Translations under genes and position numbers: made by a program
In this document: positions 1-12,000 of the stretch, one piece after another
Position numbering within the stretch: the first letter of the stretch is position 1
How the letters are laid out: each line of letters begins with the position of its first letter
Origin: Pseudonocardia cypriaca
Lineage (GTDB): Bacteria > Actinomycetota > Actinomycetes > Mycobacteriales > Pseudonocardiaceae
NCBI RefSeq assembly: GCF_006717045.1
Contig: NZ_VFPH01000003.1
Coordinates: forward strand, 558,001 to 622,000
Length of the DNA stretch: 64,000 nucleotides
Reading direction: 5' to 3'
Notes under the pieces: model-generated
Database searches by the model: none
The model's input: only the letters and a program-made list of their open reading frames with translations
Told to the model about the DNA's origin: nothing

Positions 1-3000
1 CCCGGGCTTCATCGGGATCGCCCGCGATCCGGACAGCCAGACCCGCAGGAGGTTCCCGATCCCGCGGGCGACGGTCCCGCGCAGCTGCCGCTCGTAGGCG
101 GTGAGCGAGGCAGCCCGCTTCGCCTCCTTCTCCGGCTTCCCGAGCGCGAGCAGGTGCAGATCGGCCCGGACGTCCTCGGTCAGGTTCTGCGCCGCCAGAA
201 CCCCGTCCAGGCGGGCGAGGGTGCGCGCCAGGCTCAGCCACGCGCCCAGGTACAGCTTGCGGTCATGGCCCCAGGCGGCGTCAGGCGCGTTCGCGAGGAG
301 CTCGTCGAGCGCCGGGCCCCAGGTCGTGCCGAGCAACGACTCGGTCAGGTCCGACAGCATGGCCGCGCCGCGACGGCGCTTGGGCAGGTCAGCCAGCCAC
401 TGCGACCCGCCGGTGGCCGCGATCAGCAGCGCCAGCGCGAGCCGGTCGCGCATGGCCGCCTTGCGCGCCCACCACCCGTCCAGCCAGTACGGCCTGCCGA
501 GCGCCTCGGCCACCCAGCTCGGCAGGTCCGCCACCGCGGCCCAGACCGGGTCGCCCGCGGCGGCGAACGGCCGCCGCAGCGCCTGGAACAGCCGGACGAC
601 CAGCGTGGTCCGCCATGCCTCCGCCCCGGCGACCGGTTCGGCGGCGACGTCCCGCAGCACGCCCAACGCGGTGAGCCACAACAGCGTGCTCGGCGACGAG
701 CCGAGCGACGGGTCGTCGGTGATCATGAGGATCCGCCGGGCCACGTCCAGCCGCCGCACGATCACGGCCAGCTCGCCGGCGAGCTGCGCGCGCACCCCCG
801 GGTCCGCGACCTCGGCGAGCTGCTCGGTGAGCAGGGCCGCTCGCGTCGTGGCGTCCGTGAGCTCGGAGCGCGCTGCCGCCGACCCCCGGCCGGGCCGGTG
901 CTCGGCCGCCGCGGACAGCGCCGAGTCGACGATCCGGGTCAGCTCGGCCATGCCCCCGGCCGCCGACGTCCGCAGGCTCGCCTGCTCGGCCGCCAGCGCG
1001 TCCAGCCACTGCCCGGCCAACCGCTGAGCGCTGCCCCGGCGCCGCTCCCGCCACGCCGCCAACTCCTCGCCGGACGCGTCCGCGCCCGGCCGGTTCACCC
1101 GGTACGCGTGCTCGTGCGCGAGCACCCGCTCCAGGAAGTCCGCCGGCAACAGACCCTTCGCCTGCAGCCTCCGCATCACCACCAGCTGCTCGTCGGTGAC
1201 GTACACCCGCCCCCGGAACGTGTAGGCGATGACGTTGCGCAACGTCTCGTCGCCGACACCCCGCTCACGCAGTTCCGCCGCGAGCACCAGCAGACCGCCC
1301 GCGCCGCCGTCACGAGTCAGCAGCCGGACCGGCCGCGCCGCACCCAGCGCCGCCTCGAAACCGTCGCGAGCCGCACCCAACGGCTCCACCGCCAGCGCAC
1401 CACCGGACGGTTGCCGCGCGCCGCACCGCTCGCAGAACCGGTGGTCGTGCGCGACCACCTCGCCGCATTGCGCGCAGTCATGCGTCGCCGCGGCTTCTTC
1501 CCGGGGGAGATCGGTGGCGAGCGCCCGCTCGGCGCGTTCGAGGACCTGGCGTGCCTCCGCGCGCGATACCGGGTGCGCTTCGGCGCGAGCGATGAACGCG
1601 CGCAGCACGGCCAGTTCACCGATCAGCTCGCCGTGCAGCCCACGCAGGGTCCGGCCGCCCTGTGGGGACAGGTCGCTGACGTCCTCCCACACCATGTGCG
1701 CCAGGTATGCGCCGTTGTCGAGGCGGGTCAGCCGCAGATCGCGGACCACGAATGCGGAACCGGGGATGAAGGTGAGCTCGTGGAAGCGCCCCCCGGCGAA
1801 CCACTCGATCACCCGGGAGGAGTTTCGGCCGGTGCGCGAACGGACCTCGATGGTGACCGGCATCTCGCTGTAGTACGCAGTGCGCAGCCCGGCGGTCGGG
1901 TCAGCGCCCGGCGGCGCGTACCTGGGGATCTCCGTGCTACCGAACCCGGGGTCGACCACGAGCCCGCCGACCGGGTGGGTCTCGGGCAGCCGGGCGATGT
2001 CCCGCTGGGACAGCCAGATGCCCCGGTAGGCGGAGGTGCCGCTGACGGCGTTCAGCTGGTTGAACCCGGAGGTCGCGGCCCGGATGAAGGCGTCGTGGCG
2101 GCTGATCTGCTCGGGGTCGCCTGAGCGCAGCGCAGCATTGGGTTCGGCGTAGAACGCCGTCAGGTACACGATCATCGCGTGCAGGTCCGCCCGCGGTATG
2201 TCGCGGAGCGCACCCCGCGCATGGATCGTGTCGATCAGCAGGTGGACGCTCGCGGCGCGTGCGGAGTTGACCGGCGGGTCGGCCAGGTAGCGACGCTGGT
2301 CCTCCTCGGAGGAACGGAAGCCGGGGTTGCCGTAGTACTCGCCGTACGCGGCGGCGGGTTGGTCGCTGGTCACCGGGAGGGGGTCGGTGCCCAGTGCCGC
2401 GAGCACCGGGTGGCGTACGAGGACGGCCTCGGCTTCGGCCGCCAGCGCGCGCAGCCACTGCCCGGCCAACCGCTGAGCGCTGCCCCGGCGCCGCTCCCGC
2501 CACGCCGCCAACTCCTCGCCGGACGCGTCCGCGCCCGGCCGGTTCACCCGGTACGCGTGCTCGTGCGCGAGCACCCGCTCCAGGAAGTCCGCCGGCAACA
2601 GACCCTTCGCCTGCAGCCTCCGCATCACCACCAGCTGCTCGTCGGTGACGTACACCCGCCCCCGGAACGTGTAGGCGATGACGTTGCGCAACGTCTCGTC
2701 GCCGACACCCCGCTCACGCAGTTCCGCCGCGAGCACCAGCAGACCGCCCGCGCCGCCGTCACGAGTCAGCAGCGGGGTCGGCGTGGCCGTGCCGAGCGCG
2801 GCCTCGAACCCCTCGCCGGCCGGGCCGAGCGGCTCCACCGCGAGCGCGCCGCCGCGCCGACCGCCGGCGGAGCCGGGCGGCGGGCCACGCGGGCGCGCCG
2901 CCGAGAACGGCAGCCTCGGCTTGATCTGCCGCTCCCACGTGTCGGTCGTCCTCACGTGGCGCAGAGCTTCGACGCCCAGGAAGGTGATCAGCCCGTAGGC

Positions 3001-6000
3001 CCCGAACACCAGGCTCGCGACCTGGACGGCCAGGTTGTCCGGGTTGAGGCCGATCAGCCCGAGCGCGATCAGCGAGGCGCCGATCGTGAAGTTCGCGGTG
3101 GCGCCGCGCTTGGGGGCCTTGCGGCCGAGCGACAGCTCCAGAGCCACACCCAGCCGGGAGGCGTAGTAGGTGGTGCCGGTGAGCACCGCCGCGGACACCG
3201 CGGAGAGGACGTTCAGGTCGACCGCGAACTGGACGGTGAGCAGCAGGTTGGCCACCGTCAGCACCGGGAAGCCGATGACCTGGACCATCCACCGGAACCG
3301 GGGGTGCCCGCCGATGTCGTAGCCGGCCCAGCCGCTGGCCGCCGATGCGGCGGCGTGCAGCAGGAACGCGGTGTCGGCCACCGCGTAGACGGCGTTGACC
3401 CAGAACGCGAGCCCGCTGCTGGTGGAGGCGAGCGCGATGTGCCCGACCAGGTTGACGAGGAACGTGGTCGCGAGCGTGGTGTGCAGCCCCCGGCCGAACC
3501 GTCCGGAGTGCGGGTTCATGTCCATGATCGAGTTGGCGGTCGCCCCGATCAACCGGCTGATCCGGTCCTGGTAGATCGAGTACTCCTTGATCGCCAGCTT
3601 CTGCCGGTCGGAGACCCTCTCGCCGGGCAGCAGCGGGGTGTAGCGCAGCGCCGCGGCGAGGCGCATGAACTCCTCGGTGAGCCGGTCGTACTCGTCCAGC
3701 ACGTGGCGCAGGTGCGCCTCGCGGCCGCGACCCGGCACCGGCTCGAGCTCGTACGGCAGGTTCTTGCGGATCAGGTGCGCCTGCCAGGCGATCACGTTCA
3801 GGTCGACCCGGCCGCGCTCGATGAGCGACTCACCGAACACCCGCGCCTGCTGGGTGTGCGCGGTGCGGGTCAGCGTGATGGCGCCGCGCACGATGAACGC
3901 CACGCTGTTGGTGATGGTGAGGGCCCCTGTCGGGGCGAGCGCGGTCACCGGGCCGAAGGCCATCACCACGCCGGCGACCATGAGCGCGCCGCCGATCGCC
4001 ATGTTGAGCCGGAAGCGCTTGCGCAGGGTCGCGCGCATCTCGGCGATGTCCCGCTCGCTCTGGACCGCCTGCTTCTGGGTGGCTTCCACGTCGTCCCTGA
4101 CCGCGTCCATCCACTCGGTGCGGTCCGGCGATCCCGCGGTGGTGCGGGTGGCGGCGTCGACCTGCGCGGCGAGCACCATGGCCTGAACGCTGTAGTCGAC
4201 GCCGAGCGCCGTGGCCCGTTCCGCCGGGCGCAGGCCCTGCCGGTCGAGCCACGCGTCGGCCCACCGGTCCAGCCGGCCCGCCACCTTGGCGACCTGCTCG
4301 GAGGCCGCCAGCTGCAGCGCCCGCTTGTAGAGGCCGAAGGTGTTGCGGCCCTCCACGACGTCCGGGGTCACCGCGTGGTGCCAGCGCAGCATCGAGCGCA
4401 TCTGCTCGTGCGCGTGCCAATGGCCGGGACCGATCAGCACGTGGTCCGCGTCGTTCGTCCGCCCGGCGGCGCGCTGCTCCTCCACCCACGCGCGGACGAA
4501 CTGCTCCCGCCTGATGGGGAGGGCACGCAGGAAGTCGTCCCACTGGCCGGAGGTGATCTCGTCGAAGGCCCACTGCTGGCCGCGGCGGCGCGCGTTGCCG
4601 TACACCCGGTTGGCGTTGCCGTGCAGCATGAGCTGGACGGCCCGCCTGCCGCCCGGCTTCGACTCGATCTCCTCGAACAGCGGCGTCATGTCGTGGTAGT
4701 GCCGCTCGTAGTTGTCCTCGGTCGGTGCCTTCACCGAGTCCGAGCCCCACAGGAACCGGTCCTCGTGCCCGAGCACCAGCCGCACGAACCGCTTGCGGAT
4801 CGCCTCGCTGGCGTAGATGTGCTGGGCGAGGTCGTTCCACGAGACGTCGAAGTTGACCTGCTCCTTGGGGAAGGTGCGCAGCACCCAGTCGATGGCCTCG
4901 AGGTGGTTCTCCGACAGGGTGGTCCACTTGCCGGTGCCGAGGTGCGCGAGCACGACGTTGGCGTTCGGGTACTGGCGCAGCAGCCCGAGCAGCGGCACGA
5001 GGTAGCGCTCGTCGGGCAGGCCCGCCTTGTAGAGACCGTCCGCGCGCAGCCGGGCCAGGCCCGCGTCGTTGTGGATGATCACCATCTGGCCGGTCTCCGA
5101 CGACGCCTGCAGCAGCTCGCGGGTGTGCGGGGAGTACATGTCGGGCGCGGAATCGGGAAGCGTGTCGGCCAGCCGGTGCTTCGACAGGTCCCCCAGGAGG
5201 ATCCGCAGGCCGCCGACATTGGCGCTGAGCCGCTCGATCAGCTCCAGCGGGTTCAGGCTGGTGCCGGCGTGGTCGGCCGGGAACACCTCGACGAGCCCCG
5301 GCGCCACGTCGCGCAGGTGGGCGAAGGTGATGAGCCCGCCGCGCAGCGACTTCTTGACGACCTCGGCCGCCTTGATCAGCTTGCCCGCGTAGTCCAGGTA
5401 CGCGGGGTTGAGCACGTGCGCTGCCTGCGGGCCGAGCAGCCGGGTCACGCCCTCCTTCGCGAACGTGGTCTCGGCCACCGCGTACGCCATGTCCGGGTGC
5501 GTGATCAGCATCGCGTGCAGGTAGCCGCGTGCTCCGGGGATGTCCAGCCGTGCCCCCGAGATGCCCGGCACCACCCGCCAGCGCAGGTTCGAGTCGAGGC
5601 CCCGGACACTGTCGAAGAGCCGGACGTCGGGGAACTTGCCGCGCATGGCGAGCATCGGGATGTTGAAGGTGATGCCCAGCCGGTAGACGCCGATCTGGGC
5701 GTAGTAGAAGCTGCCCGACCCGGCGGTGAACAGGCCCATGCCCCGCTGCGGGATCGGCGAGAGGATCACCACGCCCTGGTGGCCCGCACCGCGCATCATC
5801 TTCAGCTGGTTCTCGATCCGCACGTAGCGCGGGTCGGAGTAGTCGTTGTGGTGCAGGTGCGTGTCCCACAGCAGCCCGAGCGCGCGGCGCTGCTTGCCGA
5901 TCAGCTCGGCGGCCCTCCGCTCGACCCCGAGCTCGACCAGCCGCTCGCGCAGCAGCTCGACGTCGCTGGTGTCGATCGACGCGGCGGAGGCCCCGTACTC

Positions 6001-9000
6001 CGCGGCCACCGGCGGGGCGCCGGTCACCAGGGTGCGCCAACGCGCCCACAGCGCGGCCCGGGCCGGGATGAACTTGTCCACCCAGCGCAGCCGCTCGCCC
6101 GGGTTCGCCTCCGGGAACCGGGTCATCTCGGCGACCGTGTCGAACGGGATTCCGGTCGCCTTGTGGATCCGGAAGTTCGACATGCCGTTCTCGGACGCCG
6201 TGACGACGGCGTCCTCCACCGCGTCGTAGAAGGCGACCAGGGCGTCGCCCTCCTCGACCAGCTTCTCGTCCACCCGCGTCGTGGCGTGGTGGAGGCCGTC
6301 GTGCGCAGCCCGCATCAGTGCGGTCAGGAGGTCGGTCACGTTCGTGCCCGCGGTCCACCCCGGCGGCGCCACCGACGGCCTGCCGACGGCGACGGCGGCC
6401 TCGGTGACCACGACCGGCAGCTCGAGCAGGACCGCGGCACGCGCGATCGCCGTCTGCTCGGACAAGGCCGGGTCGGCGTCGCGCAGGGCCGCCACGACGA
6501 ACGTCACCCAGCCGCGGCGGGCCTTCCAGCGCTCCAGGTGGTCCCGCAGGTCGGTGACGGCCGCCTGGTAGGCGTCGATCGTGCCGTCCACGCCCGCCTT
6601 GTGGGTGTCCACCACCGTCGTCAACTGCCGCTTCACCGACGGGGCGTATCCGTGGCGGCGGATCCGCCGCTGGTGCCGCTGGTGCTGGTCGACGGCCTCC
6701 TGCCGGGCAGCGATGGCCAGGTTGTGGAACTCCGTGGCGTAGCGCAGCACCACCGGACGCCAGCGCGGCTGCCCGGCGAACGCGACCAGGGTGTGGTCGC
6801 GCACCTGCTCGAACTCGTGGACGAGCACGGTCAGCACGTCGGCCCGGCCGTCGGCCACCAGCTGGGCGAGCTCCCGGCGAGCGCGGGCTGTGAGCAGCTC
6901 ACCGTCGCGCTGAGCCGGGTTGGCGACGGCGCGCTCGGCCAGCACCGCGACCGTGTGCGCCTGCTCGTGCGTGAGCCCGGCCCACGGCGCGAACAGCGCC
7001 TCGACCAGCTCGTGCAGCACGCCCGCCGCATCGTCGGCGTAGATGTGCAGCGTGCCGTCCGGGCTGAACCTGTGCCCCGCATCGGCGGACAGGCCCATGC
7101 GCCGGTCCACGATCGGCCGCTTCAACCGGTGGAACGCGATCGCAGGGGGTGCCCGCGGGGCGGCCGGGTTCCGCCGCAGCAGCTCGGACGACGCCGGGCC
7201 GTCGAACTCCCCCGCCAGGTACTCGGCGGCCGCCTGCCGCCACAGCCCGACCAGGTCGCTCGGCTCGCCTGGCCCGACGGGCAACGTGCCACCGGCACGC
7301 AGCTGGTCGCCCAGCGTGGCTCGCCGGATCGGGGACAGGCCCCGGCCGCGGAGCTTGCCGGCGAACCCGGTCTCGTCCATCCGGGAGCCGTGCGGCTTGC
7401 GCAGCCCGGAGGCCGGCGGCGCACCGCCGGTGACGACGCCGCCGCCCGCGGCGTTCTCGGCGTCCAGCGCGGCGCGCGTGGACCGCACCGCCTCGGTGGT
7501 GCTCCGCACCGCGGCTTCCAGGTGCCTGCGGTGCGCCGCGACCGCGCGCAGGGCGCGGCTCGGAGTCATCTCGAGGATGTCCGGGGCCAGCGGCTCACCC
7601 GGAGGGTCCAGCGTCAGGTCCGGGTCGCGGGAGATCGCGGCCACCACGTCCTCGCCGAGCCCCAGCGCGGCGGCCACGGCCTTGACGACGTCGGCCTCGC
7701 TGCGCCGGCCGGTGGAACGGAGCTTGCTGACCAGCCACGGCACCGAGCCGTGGGTGAACTCGTGCAGCCGGAGCACGGCCTCGTCGCTGCGGGCGAGTGC
7801 ATCCTCGTGAGCCAGCGCGGCCGGGGTCGGCACCCGCCCGGCCTCCACCCAGCGGGCCACCTCCCGGCGCGGCAGGCCGAGCAGCCTGCCCACCTGACGC
7901 GCGGAGAGCCCGCTGTTGAGGGCGTGCAGCGCGGCGTCGCGGCGCAGCGCGATCAACTCGTCGGGCCCGAGGGCGATCACGGTGTGGTCGACCGGCCGGT
8001 GCCAGAGGCTCCACACGCGGACCACCAGGTCACCGACGACAGTGAACCGCTCGCTGAGTGCCACGGCCTCGCGCATCCCGCGGATCCGGGCCAGCCGCGG
8101 GTCGTCGATGGGCAGCGCGATGACGTCGCCGCGCATCACCCGGCGGACGCGGTACTCGGCCCACCACCGGTACGCCTCCCGGCCACCGCTGCGCAGGTGC
8201 CGCAGCGGGTGCGCCAACCCACTGTCGATCATCTTGACCAGGTCGGCGACGGCGCCACCCATCTCGCGCAGCCACCTGATCGGGCGCAGCAGCTCGAGCA
8301 GGTCGACGTCCCGGCCGGTGGTGACCCCGACGCCCATCAGCACGATCAGCCCGGCCACGACGGCAGCGGCGACCTGGTCGGACAGCGCCGCCGGCAGGCC
8401 GACCAGCGCCGCCACGCCACCGAGCACGACCACGAAGGAGCCGAACGCGTCGGACAGCGCGTGCGCGGCGGAGGCCTTGCCCGTGCTGTTGCCGGTGTTC
8501 TTGTAGAGCCAGAAGCCCACCCCGTTGGCGGCCAGACCCAGCACGCCGCCACCGACGACCCACCACGGTGACCCGGTCAGGTGGTGCGTCCCGGTGATCG
8601 CGTCGACGCCGATCAGCACCCCGCTGACCAGGATGGCGATCCCGATCGACCGGTCCGCGGCGGTGTCGAACCGCTTCGCCGCGATCCGCGCCGCCGCGAT
8701 CGCCAGCAGGCCGGGCATCAGGTCGAACAGGTTGTGGAACGCGTCGGCGAGCACCGCTCCCGAGCCGGTCAGGACGCCGATGACGACGCCGGCCGCCGCG
8801 GCCACGGCGAGCACCGGCAGCGCGATCCAGGCCGCCTTCGCCAGCCCCAGCCGTGCCCACTCGCGCTCGACCGGAGTGCCCTTGGCCACGTCGGGCACCT
8901 CGGGCTCGTCGTGCCCGTGGCTGTGGCCGTGCCCGCGGCCGGCCGCGGTGTGCTCGAACGGCCGGGCCACCCCGACCCTGCGCTCGAACAGCGCGGCCGA

Positions 9001-12000
9001 CCGGGTGGCGACGCCGGTTGCGGTGCGCACGTAGGTGAACCCGAACCGCAGGTGCAGCTGGTGCAGCTCGGCGTTGGTCGTCCACGCGTCGAGCCGCACC
9101 CACTCCCGGCCGGAGTCGATGGCGATCTGGTCGGCGTGCGCGAGCAGCGCGGCACCCACCCCCTGGCCCGCGGCGTCGACGCTGACCATCAGCCGGTGCA
9201 CCATCACCGCGGTGGCCAGCTCCTCGGCGGTCCACATCCCGGGCGTCGCCTCGAAGTCGATCGCGATGGTGCCCAGCACCGTGCCGTCGCGGGTGGTGGC
9301 CATCCAGGTCCGCCCGGCCCGCACCGACTCCGCGACCCTTGCCCGCCAGGTGCTCGGCGTGATGCCGCCGGTCCACTGGTCCGAGCCGCGCGCGGCGAGC
9401 CAGTCGGCCCGCTCGAGGCGCAGCTGCACCACCGCATCGATGTCGGCCTCGGTGGCCCGGCGGATCACCAGGTCCGGGTCGGACACGCCGGCCGGCCCGC
9501 CGCGCGCAGCGCGGTGCCGCCACCACGCGCGCAGCCCGAACCACGCCGCCACCGCACCGGCCAGCGCGCCGACGACGAGCAGGATCCGGCCGAACGGAGA
9601 GGGCTCCCCGGTCGCGGGCGGCGCACGGATCGTCGGCCGGCCGCTCTGCGGGTGGGCCGTCGCGGGGGAGCCGACCGGTTGCGCCGTCCCGCTCGCCGGT
9701 GTGTTCGGCGCAGCCGTGCTCGGCGCCACCGCCGTGGTCTGGCCCGCACCCGGAGTGGCCTGCGCGCTCGTCGACGGCGCCGTGGGCGGCGGACCCTTCG
9801 CCGCGCCGTTGTCGAGCGGGCCGCCGAGCAGCAGCACCGCGAGGACGCCCGCGGCCGCCGCCACGCGTGCGACCCGCCCGGGACGCGCACGGCCGGCGAC
9901 CGGCCCGGCACCCGGCCCCGCCGGACCGACGCCCGGCCCGGTCGGCCCGCTGGGTCCGGTCGGCCCGCTGGGTCCGGTCGGCCCGGTGGGTCCACGCGGC
10001 CCCGACGACGGCGGGCCACCGGGGCGGCCCGGCAGCGACCGGGCCGGCACCTCGCGGCGCGGGATCAGGCCGGCGAACCGCTCCACCAGGCCGCGGACCA
10101 CGATGACGATCGGCACCGAGGCCCCGATCACGAGCCCGATCAGCTGCACCTCCACGTTTCCTGCATTCAGGTTCATCAGGCCGAGGGCGATCAGCGACGA
10201 GCCGATCATGAAGTTCGCCGCGGCTCCGCGCTTGGGGGCCCGGCGGCCCAGGTTCAGCTCCAGCGCCACGCCCCGGTTCAGCACGTACGCGGTGGTGAAG
10301 GTCAGCACCATCGCCGAGAGCGCCGGGATGATGTGGCCGTCGACCGCGAACTGGATGCCGAGCAGGAAGTTGGCCGTCGTCAGCACCAGGAAGCCGGGCA
10401 CCTGCACCATGAACCGGAACCACGGGTGGGTGCTGATGTCGTAGCCGGCCCAGCCGCTCGCGGCACCCGCCACGGCGTGCAGCCCGAAGATGGCGTCGGA
10501 CACGGCGTACGCGGCGTTGACCATGAACGTCAGCGGGTCACCCGCGGTCACCGCGAGTGCGAGGTGCCCGATCAGGTTGACCGCGAACGTCGTCGCCAGT
10601 GTGGTGTGCACCAGCCGGCCGGTGATCCCGGAGTGCGGGTTCAGCCCGACGATCGAGTTGGCGGTCGCGCCGATCAACCGGCTGATCCGGTCCTGGTAGG
10701 TGGAGTACTCGGCCACCGCGAGCTTCTGCCGGGCCGCCACCGAGACCCCGTTCAGCGGCGCGTAGCGGATCGCGGCAGCCAGCCTGAGGAACTCGTCGGT
10801 GAGCCGGTCGAACTCGGCGAGCTTGGCCGCCACGAAGTCCGGGTCCGACCTGCCCACGACGCGGGTGAGCTCGTCGGGCAGGTACTTGCGGATCAGGTTG
10901 GCCTGCCAGGCGATCACGTTGAGGTCGATGCGCCCCCGCTCGATGATCGACTCGCCGAACACCCGCGCTTGCTGGCCGTGCCCGGTCCGCGTCACGGTGA
11001 TCGTGCCGCGGGCGATGAACGCAATGCTGTTCGAGATGGCGAACACGCCAGCCGGGACCAGCTCCGGCAGCGGTCCGAACCAGGCCAGCCACGCCCCGGT
11101 GGCCATCAGGCCGACACCGATCGCGAGGTTGACGCGGAACCGCTTGCGCAGCTCCTTGCGCAGCTCGCCGAGCTTGCGCTCGGTGGCGTTGGCGTCGCGC
11201 TGGGTGCCGTCCACGTCGGCCAGCACCTTGTCCATCCACTCGCGACGGTCCGGGCCGCCCGCCCTGGTGCCGGTGATCACGTCGACCTGCTGGGCGGCCA
11301 CGATCGCCTCGGGTGTGTAGTCCACGCCGAGCACAGCGGCGTCGTCGGCCGGGCGCAGCCCGCCGCGCTCCTTCCACCACAGGGCCAGCTGGGTGAGGCG
11401 CTCGCTGAGCACGATCTTCGCGTCGAGTGCGATCAACCGCAGCGCGCGCCACCGCAGACGCAGGGTGTCCTTGCCCGCGACGACCTTGCCGGTGACAGCC
11501 CAGTGCCAGCGGAGGAACGACTGCATCTGCTCGTGCTCGCGCCAGTTGCCGGGGCCGTCCGCGACGATCGCGCCGTCCGCACGGCGGGTCGCGACCCGAC
11601 CGGCACCGCTCTGGTCATCGGCCCAGTCGAGGACGAACTGCCTGCGGTTGTCGGGCAGCGCGTCGAGGAACGGCGTCCACTTGCCCGAGGTGATCTCGTT
11701 GTACGCCCACTGCTCGCCGCGGCGGCGGGCGTTGCCGAGCACCCGGGCGGCGTTGCCGTGCAGCATCAGCTGGACGGCCCGCTCGCCGCCCGGCTTCGAC
11801 TCGATCTCCTCGAACAGCGGCGTCATGTCGTGGTAGTGCCGCTCGTAGTTGTCGGGCGTCGGCGCCTTCACCGAGTCCGAGCCCCACAGGAACCGCTTCG
11901 GGTGGGCCAGTACCAGCTGGACGAACCGCTTGCGGGTCGCAGCGCTCGCCTTGATGTGCTGCGCCAGGTCGTTCCACGACACGTCGAAGTTGACCTGCTC

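Noticed and set aside
6940..7010. A zinc metalloprotease site (HELVE, repeated in module B near 14190)
   Set aside because: The pattern is HExxE without the second His of HExxH, and the downstream ligand is not clear. Conserved in both modules but not enough for a protease call.
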